Source: an uncultured Bacteroides sp. (GTDB taxonomy: Bacteria; Bacteroidota; Bacteroidia; Bacteroidales; Bacteroidaceae). Taken from it: a stretch of 64,000 bases of DNA. Shown one piece after another: positions 53,131-62,853 of the stretch. The position numbers were made by a program, and so were the translations under genes. The notes under the pieces are model-generated. The model was not told the DNA's origin and made no database searches. It was given only the letters and a program-made list of their open reading frames with translations. Positions within the stretch are counted from its first letter, which is position 1, and each line of letters begins with the position of its first letter. The stretch covers positions 6,440-70,439 of the forward strand of contig NZ_CAJULN010000014.1 in assembly GCF_910586915.1 (NCBI RefSeq), read 5' to 3'.

Positions 53131-53778
53131 TTATGCGTATTTTACAATCAGGTTCTTCAATATCTTGCCTACGTACTCTGCGGCGTTGGTGGTGCTTTCC
53201 AGTTCGTGCATGATTTCTTTTATTTTGATAAGTTCGATACAGTCGGTCTCCTCTTCAAAAAGTTTGGTGATGAAGAATTCGTACATATCGTCGGCTTGGT
53301 TCTCCGTTTCGTGCAGCTTTTTGCAGTATTCTCTGAGCGGTGCCGGGTTTTTGCGGAACCTTTCGAGTTCGTCCATCGCTTTGCTGATGTATGTGGCATC
53401 TTTCTCAATCAGGCGGCTCAGTGTCCTGCCGCTTTCGGCGATGGGGCGGGGGTTGTAGATGGCGATTCGTTTGGCGCTGTTGTTGATTCCGTCGATGACG
53501 TCGTCTATGCCGGAGGCGAGGTCGTGTATGTCTTCGCGGTCGAAAGGAGTGATGAAGGTTCTTCCCAATTCGTCGAAAATCAGGTGTTCCAATCTGTCGC
53601 CTTCCCGTTCGAGGTCTTTTATTTTCTTGTAGTAGGCGTATCGTTCTGCCGCCTGATTGTATTGCAGACTTTCTACTAAAACGGCGGATGCGGCGGACAG
53701 CACTTCCGATAACTGTTTTAGGAGAGAGAAAAATTTAGGCTCCTTCGGAGCAAACCGGCTGAAAAAAGAATTATTCAT
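53131..53778 (-). CDS. DUF47 (PhoU-like) phosphate transport regulator
   Basis: 215 residues, all-helical DUF47/TIGR00153 family. Family stretches are FSLLKQLSEVLSAASAVLVE, DLEREGDRLEHLIFDELGRTFITPFDREDIHDLASGIDDVIDGINN and KIKEIMHELESTTNAAEYVG. It is PhoU-like and usually paired with Pit permeases, which it is thought to gate or regulate. It precedes the permease gene by 18 bp in one operon. Confidence 0.92.
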   Translation of the reverse strand: MNNSFFSRFAPKEPKFFSLLKQLSEVLSAASAVLVESLQYNQAAERYAYYKKIKDLEREGDRLEHLIFDELGRTFITPFDREDIHDLASGIDDVIDGINNSAKRIAIYNPRPIAESGRTLSRLIEKDATYISKAMDELERFRKNPAPLREYCKKLHETENQADDMYEFFITKLFEEETDCIELIKIKEIMHELESTTNAAEYVGKILKNLIVKYA

Positions 53779-53987
53779 AAACCTATTATTTTAAAGTTGT
53801 TCTTTTTATGGTGGATATGCTTAGTAACAAATAAGTATATTTTGTAGTTCAAGGAGATTGCCGTAATTTTGCAGGCGGCCGTAGGGCAGGAGGGGTCGTT
53901 GCTGCGCTTTGCCGTGTGTGGCCGATTTCCTGCGCAAAGCGCGAAATGTAAGTATAATAAGTCGTATCATTAAAAAGATTGTGTGTT

Positions 53988-54164
53988 ATGGAATTGCCCA
54001 AAGATGTGATGATGCTGTTCAGCGTCATCAATATGAAGTTGCGCGATTGTTACTCCTCGCTCGATGAACTTTGCGAGGATATGGACATTGACAAAGAAGA
54101 ATTGGTAAATCAGTTGAAAGCCGCCGGTTTCGAGTATAGCGCCGAGCACAACCGGTTCTGGTAA
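53988..54164 (+). CDS. DUF4250 domain protein
   Basis: A 58-residue protein (ELPKDVMMLFSVINMKLRDC to FEYSAEHNRFW) matching the small DUF4250 family found in Bacteroides and Firmicutes. It has a helix-turn-helix-like middle (LDELCEDMDIDKEELVNQLKAAG). Function unknown. I start at ATG 53988; a GTG at 53979 is less likely. Confidence 0.78.
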   Translation: MELPKDVMMLFSVINMKLRDCYSSLDELCEDMDIDKEELVNQLKAAGFEYSAEHNRFW

Positions 54165-54329
54165 TTCTTATGTTTGGCGTGTTAAAATTCCGTGGTGAAT
54201 TTTAGCACGCTTTCCGTTCGCGTTTTCCTTTTCCCCCTTTCCCTGTTAATAAAACCAAAAAGCAGATACTCCTCTTTTAACTTCCCCCTTTTGCTGCGTT
54301 CTAACTGATAAAGCTCAGAAATAGAACGG

Positions 54330-54869
54330 ATGATAAACGAGAATAAAATTCGTGCAGTGTGTGCTTCGAACCGCGAACAAGGATTCAAGATGCTGATGGA
54401 CGCCTTTCAGGCGCCGATATACCACTATATCCGCAGGTTGGTTGTATCTCACGAAGATGCCGAAGACGTACTTCAAGAGGTCTTTATCCGGGTGTTCCGG
54501 CACATCGGGGAGTTTCGCGAAGAAAGTTCGCTGTCGACTTGGATTTACCGGATTGCAACCAATGAGAGTCTGCGTCTGCTCAACGGGCGCAAGGAAGAGG
54601 GAGTCGTTTCTGCGGAAGAGGTGCAGGAAGAGCTGATAGGCAAACTGAGAGCTTCCGATTACATCGATTACGAAAACGAACTGGCGGTGAAATTTCAGGA
54701 AGCCGTTTTGAGTTTGCCTGAGAAGCAACGGCTGGTGTTCAACCTGCGCTATTACGACGAACTCGATTACGAGGAGATTGCGCGTGTGCTGAACAGCAAA
54801 GTGGATACGCTGAAGGTGAATTACCATTATGCAAAGGAGAAAATAAAGGATTATATATTAAACAGATAG
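54330..54869 (+). CDS. ECF-type RNA polymerase sigma factor
   Basis: 179 residues. Region 2 has EDAEDVLQEVFIRVFRHIGEF and SSLSTWIYRIATNESLRLL. Region 4 has LPEKQRLVFNLRYYDELDYEEIARVLN. It directs RNA polymerase to a stress or envelope regulon. It is followed after 4 bp by a membrane protein gene that may be its anti-sigma factor. Confidence 0.93.
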   Translation: MINENKIRAVCASNREQGFKMLMDAFQAPIYHYIRRLVVSHEDAEDVLQEVFIRVFRHIGEFREESSLSTWIYRIATNESLRLLNGRKEEGVVSAEEVQEELIGKLRASDYIDYENELAVKFQEAVLSLPEKQRLVFNLRYYDELDYEEIARVLNSKVDTLKVNYHYAKEKIKDYILNR

Positions 54870-54873
54870 AACG

Positions 54874-55230
54874 ATGAAAAAGGATTTTGATTTTGACGAT
54901 ATCGGCAAGCGGACACCTTATACTGTCCCCGACGGATTCTTCAACAACGTGCAGCAGAAGGTGATGGCGCGTGCCGGTGTGAAGCAACGGCGGACGCCTT
55001 CCGCAAGACTGGCGGTTGTTACAGTGATGGGTATGGCGGCCTTGCTGGCGGGACTTTTGTTTGTTCCTTCTTTCTATCGGGCAGAGGTAGACAATCCGAT
55101 TTCGGCAGACGTGTTGGCTGTAGAGAGCGGCAACAGTGCGGAGCAGGCCGACGGATGGATTCGGGAATTATCGGACGAGGAGCTGGAAGAGCTCGTCAGC
55201 TTCTCCGAAAATGATATATTTTTAAATTAA
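54874..55230 (+). CDS. Single-pass membrane protein, putative anti-sigma factor
   Basis: 118 residues. A cytoplasmic N-terminus with DFDFDDIGKRTPYTVPDGFFNN (a Bacteroidales anti-sigma-like start) precedes one transmembrane segment (LAVVTVMGMAALLAGLLFVPSF, about 45-66) and an acidic periplasmic tail. Position directly after the sigma gene supports an anti-sigma role, but it lacks a clear ZAS motif. Confidence 0.65.
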   Translation: MKKDFDFDDIGKRTPYTVPDGFFNNVQQKVMARAGVKQRRTPSARLAVVTVMGMAALLAGLLFVPSFYRAEVDNPISADVLAVESGNSAEQADGWIRELSDEELEELVSFSENDIFLN

Positions 55231-55259
55231 GTAACTCAATCAATTAAAACGTAAAGATT

Positions 55260-55820
55260 ATGAAGATGAAATTTATTTGTGTAGTAATGGTTGCCCTGTT
55301 TGCAGGCAATGTGATGTCTCTTTCGGCTCAGAATAAAGACAATAAAGAGAAAAAGCAGCGTCCCACGCAAGAGCAGATGGTGCAGATGCAAACCAAACAG
55401 ATGGTGAAAGCACTGATGCTGGATGATGCGGCGGCAGCTAAGTTTACTCCGGTTTACGAGAAGTATCTGAACGAATTGCGCGAATGCCGCACAATGAATC
55501 GCCGTCCGCGTGCCGAAAAACCGCAGGGTACGACTGCTGCCCCCCGAAAAAATGCGGAAAAACCGGCTATGACCGATGCGGAGATAGCCACCATGCTGAA
55601 AAATCAGTTTGCACAAAGCCGCAAGATGCTCGACGTTCGCGAGAAGTATTACAATGAATTCAGCAAGATTCTTTCTCAAAAGCAGGTGATGAAAATTTAT
55701 CAGCAGGAGAAAATGAACGCCAACAAATTCAGAAAGGAGTTCGACCGCCGGAAAGGTCAGAAACCTGCACAGAATTGCCAGCGTCAGGGGCAACGTACTC
55801 GCTTTTCACGCCAGGGATAA
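55260..55820 (+). CDS. Secreted Spy/CpxP-like protein (DUF4890-like)
   Basis: 186 residues. The signal peptide ends at SLSAQ. The mature part is basic and helical with Met/Gln-rich segments (TQEQMVQMQTKQMVKALMLD; MLKNQFAQSRKMLDVREKYYNEFSKILSQKQVMKIYQ), resembling periplasmic Spy/CpxP-type stress proteins. It lies 29 bp after the putative anti-sigma gene, so it is probably the target or third member of that operon. Confidence 0.72.
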   Translation: MKMKFICVVMVALFAGNVMSLSAQNKDNKEKKQRPTQEQMVQMQTKQMVKALMLDDAAAAKFTPVYEKYLNELRECRTMNRRPRAEKPQGTTAAPRKNAEKPAMTDAEIATMLKNQFAQSRKMLDVREKYYNEFSKILSQKQVMKIYQQEKMNANKFRKEFDRRKGQKPAQNCQRQGQRTRFSRQG

Positions 55821-55831
55821 GCAGTTGACAT

Positions 55832-55878
55832 CGCAGACGCTTAGTTCCCTGCCCTCCGTAGGGAACTAAGCGTCTGCG
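55832..55878. terminator. Bidirectional terminator between the sigma operon and nfo
   Basis: A perfect 19-bp inverted repeat (55832-55850 with 55860-55878) with a 9-base loop. It lacks a long T run, but the stem is long and the location between convergent genes fits. Confidence 0.75.
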
Positions 55879-55882
55879 CAGC

Positions 55883-56716
55883 CTATTCCATGCTCCGCAG
55901 CCATGCAATTTCTTCTGCCCATCTGCTCTCATCCGGAGTTTCGAGTATCAGTGGCATATTATCGAATCTTGCATCCTGCATTAGTCTTTCAAAAAAATCT
56001 TTTCCTATCAATCCCAAGCCGATGCTGTCGTGGCGGTCTACGCGAGTGCCGAGTGCTTTCTTCGAATCGTTCAGGTGCATGGCGCGCAGATAGCTGAATC
56101 CCACCTCTTTGTCGAACTCGTCGAACACCTGGTCATAGTCGTTCACAAGGTCGTAACCTGCCGTATATGTGTGGCAAGTGTCGAGGCATACACCTACCCG
56201 GCTTTTGTCGTCCACCCGGTCGATGATGTATCTCAGTTGTTTGAACTCAAATCCTAAGTTAGTGCCCTGTCCGGCCGTGTTTTCGATGACGGCCGTCACC
56301 CTCTGAGTCTTTTCCAAAGCGATGTTGATGCTTTCCGCGATACGTGCCAGACAATCTTCTGCCGGTATTTTATTGAGCGAGCTGCCCGGATGGAAATTCA
56401 GAAGTTTCAGTCCGAGTTGTTCGCACCGTTGCATTTCGTCTAAAAAGGCGGCACGGCTTTTGGCCAGTCCCTCCTCTTCGGGGTGTCCCAAATTGATAAG
56501 GTAACTGTCGTGGGGGAGGATATACTCCGGCAGGAAGCCGAACTTTCCGCAATTTGCTTTGAAAAGGGCGATGCTCTCTTCGGTCAGCGGTTTGCTTACC
56601 CACTGGCGTTGGTTTTTGGTGAACAATGCAAAAGCGTTTGCTCCTATCTCATGTGCATTGACGGGGGCGGATTCTACGCCGCCGGATGCGCTTACGTGTG
56701 CTCCGATATATTTCAT
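55883..56716 (-). CDS. nfo: Endonuclease IV (deoxyribonuclease IV)
   Basis: 277 residues, the usual length. It is an AP endonuclease of base excision repair with a trinuclear zinc site. Conserved segments are YIGAHVSASGGVESAP, LLNFHPGSSLNK, VIENTAGQGTNLG, CLDTCHTYTAGYDL and HLNDSKKALGTRVDRHDSIG, which carry the zinc ligands. Single gene; its upstream region contains the 22-bp-periodic repeat, copy 1. Confidence 0.96.
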   Translation of the reverse strand: MKYIGAHVSASGGVESAPVNAHEIGANAFALFTKNQRQWVSKPLTEESIALFKANCGKFGFLPEYILPHDSYLINLGHPEEEGLAKSRAAFLDEMQRCEQLGLKLLNFHPGSSLNKIPAEDCLARIAESINIALEKTQRVTAVIENTAGQGTNLGFEFKQLRYIIDRVDDKSRVGVCLDTCHTYTAGYDLVNDYDQVFDEFDKEVGFSYLRAMHLNDSKKALGTRVDRHDSIGLGLIGKDFFERLMQDARFDNMPLILETPDESRWAEEIAWLRSME

Positions 56717-56812
56717 AGGTTGTTTTAAAAAAATTATATGTCGTGCAAATATAACATTATTACCTTTATAATGGTTTAAATTCTGCCATTATCTGTATGT
56801 GTCGTGTGTGCT

Positions 56813-56973
56813 GTCGGGACCCGGTTCGCCGGGTATTGTTATTGCGTTCCACTACAGTTTCCCTTGCGGACCACTATAGTGGAACGCAAGAAACACTATA
56901 GTGGTCCGTTCGTTCCACTATAGTGGTCCGCAAAAAGAGTAGGGAGAAAAGGCAGTCCGTTCGGGCTACGGAT
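56813..56973. repeat. 161-bp repeat with four palindromes at 22-bp spacing, copy 1
   Basis: Dyads based on CCACTATAGTGG start at 56849 (degenerate), 56871, 56893 and 56915, exactly 22 bp apart. Around the second dyad the symmetry extends to CTTGCG (56863-56868) and CGCAAG (56885-56890). The block aligns without gaps to 63650-63810. It begins about 48 bp past the 3' end of the heparinase remnant and fills most of the nfo upstream gap. Confidence 0.88.
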
Positions 56974-57020
56974 GAAGTCCTGTGAGTGATATGGACGGAT
57001 TGCGTTTGCCGACTGTCCTC

Positions 57021-57994
57021 CTAAATCTCAAAATCAGGCAAATAATCCGTCAGAACCTTGCTCACCTGCTTCCCTTTCACTTGGTCGGTCACCGTCGTTG
57101 CCCCTTTCTTTTTGCCGGCGTCGTAATTCAAGGAAACTTTTTCCGCTTTGTTGCTGACGCTGATGGCGGCTTTTCCTTTCCCTGTCAGGTTGCAAGTGAT
57201 GGTCCAGTCGCCCACCTGTATGGTATTGCCTTTGCGGGTCACTTTCATGTCCGGGCAATTGTTACCGTGCGTATTCATAATCGTCAGAAAACGGGCAGTC
57301 TTGCAGGGAACCGTTGTGGAGGAGAAGTGCCAGTGGTTGGGATATTTCAGTGCCTTTCCCTGTGCATTCGTCACGTTCTTCCAGTTGGTCGGGGCACAGA
57401 AGAAGGTATCTGTGAGGGCCTGCTCTGTCTTTGCCGAACAGAACAGATGGGCAACGGAAGTACCGCCGGCTTTGTTTCTTCCGCTGACTCGCACCTCGTC
57501 CGCCAGTTCCTTCATCTCCATAGGCAGCTCCACCGTATGCAGCAGGTAACTCCAGGCGACGGCTTCTTTCCCCTCCAATTCGTCGTAGATGACGTACACT
57601 CCGGTAGTTCCCAACTGGATGATGTGGCGGCGGAACACCTTCACTTTGTTCTCGTCCCAGCCTTTTTCGGGTGTGTACCGGGTGTCCGACAACTCGCCGC
57701 GTTTCAGCCATAGGGGAGAAGTCACTTTCCCGTAAGCGTTGGACGCGTCGCCCGCCACATACGAAATCTTCTCTCCTTCATATCAGCGCGGAATCCATCC
57801 GTAGCCTTCCGTACCTATCTTCTGCGTTATTCCGTCGGCTAAGATGCTGTTGTGCGCACGTGTGTTACGGTAAGCATACATACAATGGTCGTCCGTGAAT
57901 CCCGTGCGGTTTGTTCCGGAATCTCGGAAAAAGCGTGATTTGTTCCTATGCACAGGAAGAACAGACAGATAACAAAATTTCTTAAATAGCTCAT
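57021..57994 (-). pseudogene. Heparinase II/III-type lyase remnant
   Basis: A signal peptide (SYLRNFVICLFFLCIGTNHAF) begins at 57994. The frame then changes and continues as TGFTDDHCMYAYRNTRAHNSI, EGYGWIPR, TGA (57783-57785), YEGEKISYVAGDASNAYGKV and on to the normal C-terminus ending at 57021. About 400 residues of the N-terminal helical domain are missing, one frameshift or out-of-frame deletion joins the signal peptide, and one stop codon (probably from tryptophan) interrupts the rest. The intact family degrades heparin or heparan sulfate in the periplasm. Non-functional here. Confidence 0.75.
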
Positions 57995-58071
57995 TATTAG
58001 TTCATCAGATTAATAACGGCTCAAAGTAATAAAATCTTTTGTATGCAGTATAATCGGGAATGGAAAAAGTA

Positions 58072-58099
58072 GGAGGGCATCCTCGTCCGGACGCCCTCC
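58072..58099 (-). terminator. Terminator of the trpB2 gene
   Basis: GGAGGGC (58072-58078) pairs with GCCCTCC (58093-58099) around a GC-rich loop, with an A/T tract on both sides. Confidence 0.78.
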
Positions 58100-58134
58100 C
58101 TTTTGTATGGCTTGTTTTTTTAAAACCGGAAAGA

Positions 58135-59505
58135 TTATTTGGTCAAGTCGCCTATTTCATTCAGGTTTTTCTCAATATCCTCGTCGGTCAGTGAGTAGTT
58201 GATAAGGTCGCCTGCCAAGTACTTGTCATAAGAGGCCATATCAATCAAACCGTGGCCCGACAGGTTAAACAGGATTACCTTCTCTTCTCCTGTTTCCTTA
58301 CACTTGTTGGCTTCGTGGACAGCCGCCGCGATGGCATGGCAGGATTCGGGAGCCGGAATGATACCTTCCATTTGTGCAAACAGACAACCGGCTTCAAACG
58401 ATTCCAACTGTTGGATATCCATTGCTTCCATCAGTCCGTCTTTGAGCAGTTGGGAAACGATGACGCCTGCACCGTGATAGCGAAGCCCGCCGGCGTGGAT
58501 ATGAGCAGGAGCAAAATTATGTCCTAAAGTAAACATCGGCAGCAACGGAGTATATCCTGCCTCGTCGCCGAAGTCATATTGGAATTTTCCGCGTGTCAGT
58601 TTCGGGCAGGAAGCGGGTTCGGCAGCAATGAAGCGGGTTTTCTTTCCTTCCAGGATGTTGTGCCGCATGAAAGGGAAGGAGATACCGCCGAAGTTGGAGC
58701 CTCCACCGAAGCATCCGATAACGATATCGGGATATTCGCCTGCCATTTCCATCTGCTTTTCAGCTTCCAGTCCGATAATGGTCTGGTGGAGCGTGACGTG
58801 GCTGAGTACCGAACCGAGCGTATATTTGCAGTTGGGCGTCATTTGTGCCAGTTCGATGGCTTCCGAAATGGCGGTTCCCAGCGAACCCTGGTAATTGGGA
58901 TGTGCGGTCAATATGTCTTTGCCGGCGCGCGTAGACATGGATGGAGAGGGGGTGACCTGCGCTCCGAAAGTCTGCATGATGCTACGGCGGTAAGGTTTCT
59001 GTTCGTAGCTGATTTTTACTTGATAAACGGCTGCTTCCAAGCCGAATACTTTTGCGGCATAGGAAAGGGCGGCTCCCCATTGTCCGGCTCCCGTTTCGGT
59101 GGTGATATTGGTGACGCCTTCCTGCTTGCAGTAGTATGCTTGCGCCAGAGCGGAATTCAGTTTGTGCGAACCGATGGGGCTTACACTCTCGTTCTTGAAA
59201 TAAATATGTGCCGGAGTACCCAGTGCTTTTTCCAGTCCGTAGGCACGTACCAACGGAGTGCTGCGGTAATATTTGTACATCTCGCGTACCTCTTCCGGTA
59301 TTTCTATCCATGCATCGGTCTGATTCAACTCTTGGTGGCATAGCTCTTCGGCAAAAACAGGAAACAGGTCTTCCGCCTTCAGAGGTTGCTTGGTTTTGGG
59401 GTGCAGAGGCGGCATGGGTTTGTTTACCATATCCGCTTGGATATTGTACCAGTAGTGTGGTATTTCTTCTTCCGGTAGGATATACCGTTTTCTTTGGTTG
59501 CTCAT
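58135..59505 (-). CDS. trpB: Tryptophan synthase beta chain, TrpB2 type
   Basis: 456 residues, the longer TrpB2 class. It joins indole and serine to make tryptophan with pyridoxal phosphate. The cofactor lysine is K115 in PIGSHKLNSALAQAYY; the phosphate-binding glycines are in IGCFGGGSNFGG; the substrate loop is TETGAGQWGAAL. No trpA lies adjacent. TrpB2 enzymes often stand alone and may salvage indole, relevant for a gut bacterium. Confidence 0.93.
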   Translation of the reverse strand: MSNQRKRYILPEEEIPHYWYNIQADMVNKPMPPLHPKTKQPLKAEDLFPVFAEELCHQELNQTDAWIEIPEEVREMYKYYRSTPLVRAYGLEKALGTPAHIYFKNESVSPIGSHKLNSALAQAYYCKQEGVTNITTETGAGQWGAALSYAAKVFGLEAAVYQVKISYEQKPYRRSIMQTFGAQVTPSPSMSTRAGKDILTAHPNYQGSLGTAISEAIELAQMTPNCKYTLGSVLSHVTLHQTIIGLEAEKQMEMAGEYPDIVIGCFGGGSNFGGISFPFMRHNILEGKKTRFIAAEPASCPKLTRGKFQYDFGDEAGYTPLLPMFTLGHNFAPAHIHAGGLRYHGAGVIVSQLLKDGLMEAMDIQQLESFEAGCLFAQMEGIIPAPESCHAIAAAVHEANKCKETGEEKVILFNLSGHGLIDMASYDKYLAGDLINYSLTDEDIEKNLNEIGDLTK

Positions 59506-59638
59506 GATAGGTTGCAGTTTTTAGTTTACTGCTGCCAAAAGTAGATAAAAATTTTAATATTCCGATGTTTTTGTCAACAAAGAATCGCTTTTGGTTGTTA
59601 TTTTATTTAAGTTTGCACGACCTTTTAAAAAAAATGAT

Positions 59639-61468
59639 ATGAAGATTTATCATAAGTTTTTATTGTATCAGAATAAACGGCTCAAACCTTATGTACGCAT
59701 AGTATTGGGGATATTGGAGGCACTGACCTACTTGGCGTCTCTTGCGCTTATAATCGGCGTGATTTACGAACATGGCTTTCCTCTGTCGGCGCACGATGTG
59801 GCGAAAATACAGACTTTGTATAAAACGGTATGGATTATCTTCCTGATTGATGTCACCTTGCATATTTTGTTGGAATACCGGAGTACCCGGAAGCAGTATC
59901 GGCAATTGGCGTGGATATTGAGCATTCTGTTGTATCTCACGTTGATACCGGTCGTTTTTTACCGGCCTGAAGAGGAGGGAGCCATTTTGCAGTTTTGGGA
60001 GTTCCTGCATGGAAAGTTCTATCATTTGGCATTGTTGTTGGTTTTCTCCTTATTGAATCTGTCCAACGGACTGGTGCGCCTGTTGGGTCGCCGCACCAAT
60101 CCGTCTCTCATACTGGCGGTCAGCTTTCTCGCCATCATCCTGATTGGTGCGGGGCTGTTGATGTTGCCGCGCTGTACGCTGAACGGTATCACTTGGGTCG
60201 ATTCGTTGTTTACGGCTACAAGTGCGGTCTGTGTCACGGGGTTGGTTCCGGTCGATGTCTCGGTCACATTCACTACCGGAGGACTTGTCGTCATCGTCCT
60301 GCTGATTCAGATAGGCGGATTGGGAGTGATGACCTTGACCAGTTTCTTTGCGATGTTCTTTATGGGGAACACCTCGCTTTACAATCAGTTGGTTGTCCGC
60401 GATATGGTCAGCTCCAATTCGCTGAGTTCGTTGCTTTCTACCTTATTATATATACTCGGATTCACATTGGTGATTGAAGGTATCGGGATGGTTTTCATCT
60501 GGCTCAGCATCCACGGCACGCTTGGAATGACTTTGGAGGGTGAGTTGGCTTTTTCCGCTTTCCATTCTATTTCGGCCTTCTGTAATGCAGGCTTTTCCAC
60601 GCTGTCCGGAAATTTGGGAAATCCGATGGTGATGACCGGTCATAACGGGTTGTTTATCTCGGTCTCTTGCCTGATTATTTTAGGGGGTATCGGTTTCCCC
60701 ATCCTGGTCAATTTCAAAGATATTGCATTGTATCATTTGCGCCATCTTTGGAAATTTGCACGTACCCGCAAACTGGAAAGGCACCGGATGCTTCACCTCT
60801 ATAACCTGAATACGAAGATTGTACTGATTATGACTTTCCTGCTGTTGGTTGTCGGCACGTTGGCGATTGCTGCCTTTGAATGGGATGCGGCGTTTGCCGG
60901 AATGTCTGTTGCCGACAAGTGGACACAGGCTTTCTTTAATGCAACCTGTCCGCGAACTGCCGGTTTCAACAGTGTCGATTTGGCTTCGCTGAGTGTGCAG
61001 ACCTTGTTGGTCTATTTGGTTTTGATGTGGATTGGAGGTGGAGCACAGTCTACTGCCGGTGGTATCAAGGTGAATGCTTTTGCGGTGGTGGTGTTCAATC
61101 TGATAGCTGTGTTGCGTGGCACGGAACGTGTGGAAGTATTCGGCAGGGAACTCTCGCACGACTCTATCCGGCGTTCCAATGCTACGGTGGTCATGTCGTT
61201 GGGAGTGCTGTTTCTTTTTGTCTTTATATTGAGCATTCTCGAACCCCAGGTTTCGCTCTTGGCACTGACTTTCGAGTGTGTGTCGGCTCTGAGTACGGTA
61301 GGCTCCAGTCTGAATCTCACCCCGAAGCTGTGCGACGCAAGTAAATTGCTGGTCACAGTACTGATGTTTATCGGGCGTGTGGGGCTGATTACGCTCATGC
61401 TTGGCATTGTGAAACAGAAAAAGAATACAAAATACCGTTATCCGAGTGATAACATAATCATAAATTGA
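59639..61468 (+). CDS. trkH: Trk-type potassium uptake membrane subunit (TrkH)
   Basis: About 610 residues from ATG 59639, which I prefer over the upstream TTG. Four pore-loop repeats are visible: DSLFTATSAVCVTGL, AFHSISAFCNAGFSTLSG, FFNATCPRTAGFNS and FECVSALSTVGSSL, the K+ filter pattern of TrkH/KtrB. An extra N-terminal block of about four membrane segments precedes the core, as in Bacteroidetes members. Its partner trkA starts 4 bp downstream. Confidence 0.94.
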   Translation: MKIYHKFLLYQNKRLKPYVRIVLGILEALTYLASLALIIGVIYEHGFPLSAHDVAKIQTLYKTVWIIFLIDVTLHILLEYRSTRKQYRQLAWILSILLYLTLIPVVFYRPEEEGAILQFWEFLHGKFYHLALLLVFSLLNLSNGLVRLLGRRTNPSLILAVSFLAIILIGAGLLMLPRCTLNGITWVDSLFTATSAVCVTGLVPVDVSVTFTTGGLVVIVLLIQIGGLGVMTLTSFFAMFFMGNTSLYNQLVVRDMVSSNSLSSLLSTLLYILGFTLVIEGIGMVFIWLSIHGTLGMTLEGELAFSAFHSISAFCNAGFSTLSGNLGNPMVMTGHNGLFISVSCLIILGGIGFPILVNFKDIALYHLRHLWKFARTRKLERHRMLHLYNLNTKIVLIMTFLLLVVGTLAIAAFEWDAAFAGMSVADKWTQAFFNATCPRTAGFNSVDLASLSVQTLLVYLVLMWIGGGAQSTAGGIKVNAFAVVVFNLIAVLRGTERVEVFGRELSHDSIRRSNATVVMSLGVLFLFVFILSILEPQVSLLALTFECVSALSTVGSSLNLTPKLCDASKLLVTVLMFIGRVGLITLMLGIVKQKKNTKYRYPSDNIIIN

Positions 61469-61472
61469 GTAT

Positions 61473-62159
61473 ATGAAGTATATTATTATCGGTTTAGGAA
61501 ATTACGGCTATGTGTTGGCCGAAGAACTGTCCGCATTGGGACACGAGATTATCGGTGCGGATGTAAGTGAGAGCCGGGTGGACAGTATCAAGGATAAGAT
61601 TGCCACCGCGTTTGTGATTGATGCAACGGACGAACAGTCCTTGTCGGTACTTCCGTTGAATACGGTCGATGTGGTGATTGTGGCGATTGGCGAGAACTTC
61701 GGTGCGTCCGTGCGGGTGGTGGCCTTGTTGAAACAGAAAAAGGTGGCCCGTATTTACGCCCGTGCGATTGACAGGGTGCATAAAGCGGTGCTGGAAGCCT
61801 TTAGCCTGGAAAAGATATTGATGCCGGAAGAAGATGCGGCCCGCAGCCTGGTGCAACTACTTGACTTTGGGACAAGCATGGAAGCTTTTCGAATCGATTC
61901 GGAATATTATGTGGTCAAGTTTGCCGTACCCAAGAAGTTTGTTGGATACTTTGTCAATGAACTGAATTTGGATGAAGAGTTCCATTTGAAATTAATCGGA
62001 CTGAAGCGTGCCAATAAGGTAACCAACTGTTTGGGGATTTCTCTGACAGAACTGTATGTGAAGAACGAACTGCCCGAGAAGGAGAAAGTGGAAGAGGGGG
62101 ATGAATTGGTCTGCTACGGTAAATATCGCGATTTTCAGACTTTCTGGAAGGCCATCTGA
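61473..62159 (+). CDS. trkA: TrkA/KtrA-type NAD-binding regulator of potassium uptake
   Basis: 228 residues. An RCK_N Rossmann domain (IIIGLGNYGYVLAEELSALGHEIIGAD, residues 3-29) and an RCK_C domain (FVNELNLDEEFHLKLIGLKR) are present. It forms the cytosolic ring that gates TrkH in response to nucleotides. It starts 4 bp after trkH, one operon. Confidence 0.94.
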   Translation: MKYIIIGLGNYGYVLAEELSALGHEIIGADVSESRVDSIKDKIATAFVIDATDEQSLSVLPLNTVDVVIVAIGENFGASVRVVALLKQKKVARIYARAIDRVHKAVLEAFSLEKILMPEEDAARSLVQLLDFGTSMEAFRIDSEYYVVKFAVPKKFVGYFVNELNLDEEFHLKLIGLKRANKVTNCLGISLTELYVKNELPEKEKVEEGDELVCYGKYRDFQTFWKAI

Positions 62160-62283
62160 TGATTGTTTCTCCTGGTTTCTTTGCAGAATGGAATGTAAAT
62201 AAAGGAAAAATCCCCATTAGATATTGTAAATATCCCGCTCTTTTTGTTCCTTTGTCCCTTGTTTACAAACAGAAGGCTTGATT

Positions 62284-62832
62284 ATGAAAAAAATAATTTA
62301 TTTGTTTTTGTTGTCATTGGCAGTGGTTGCGGCTGCTTGCGGTGGTAAAAGAGGACGTGCAAAGGGCGAATCGATATTGGCAACGATGGACAGTGTGGAT
62401 GCCAACGGACTGCAACGTATGCAAATCTCCAAAAGCGAAACGGACATTAAGTTCAAGGGAAAAGATTATCGTTCCTTCGTTTTGCGTACGCCCGACGAAA
62501 CTCTGCCCCATGTCACCAATGAAATGGGCGATACCTATCTCGACAATAAAATAGTGTTGCGCCTGACGCGTGGCAACGAAAAAGTGTTTGATAAAACATT
62601 CACCAAGAACGATTTTTCGTCCGTTGTGGATGCTAAATTCCTTTCGCACTCTGTCTTGGAAGGAATCGTGTATGATAAGACCACTTCGCAAGGAATCGTA
62701 TATGCCGGAAGTGTCTGCTATCCGCAGACGGACTTGTATGTGCCGCTTTCCATCACTATCACAGCCGATGGAAAAATGACTATACAAAAAGTAGATATGC
62801 TTGAAGAATATGACAATGAAGCCTCCAATTAG
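62284..62832 (+). CDS. DUF4738 lipoprotein
   Basis: About 182 residues from ATG 62284. The signal peptide ends at the lipobox AAAC, followed by the DUF4738 domain (GKDYRSFVLRTPDETLPHVTN and DFSSVVDAKFLSHSVLEG). The family is Bacteroidales-specific and its function unknown. The PL13 lyase remnant begins almost directly after its stop, which may mark a deletion junction. Confidence 0.85.
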   Translation: MKKIIYLFLLSLAVVAAACGGKRGRAKGESILATMDSVDANGLQRMQISKSETDIKFKGKDYRSFVLRTPDETLPHVTNEMGDTYLDNKIVLRLTRGNEKVFDKTFTKNDFSSVVDAKFLSHSVLEGIVYDKTTSQGIVYAGSVCYPQTDLYVPLSITITADGKMTIQKVDMLEEYDNEASN

Positions 62833-62853
62833 GCTTGCAATAAGGGGTATTGG

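Noticed and set aside
56849..56926. The 22-bp periodic palindromes as a CRISPR array
   Set aside because: The units are contiguous palindromes with only about 10 bp between them, there are no unique spacers of 30 bp or so, only four units exist, and no cas genes are in the window.
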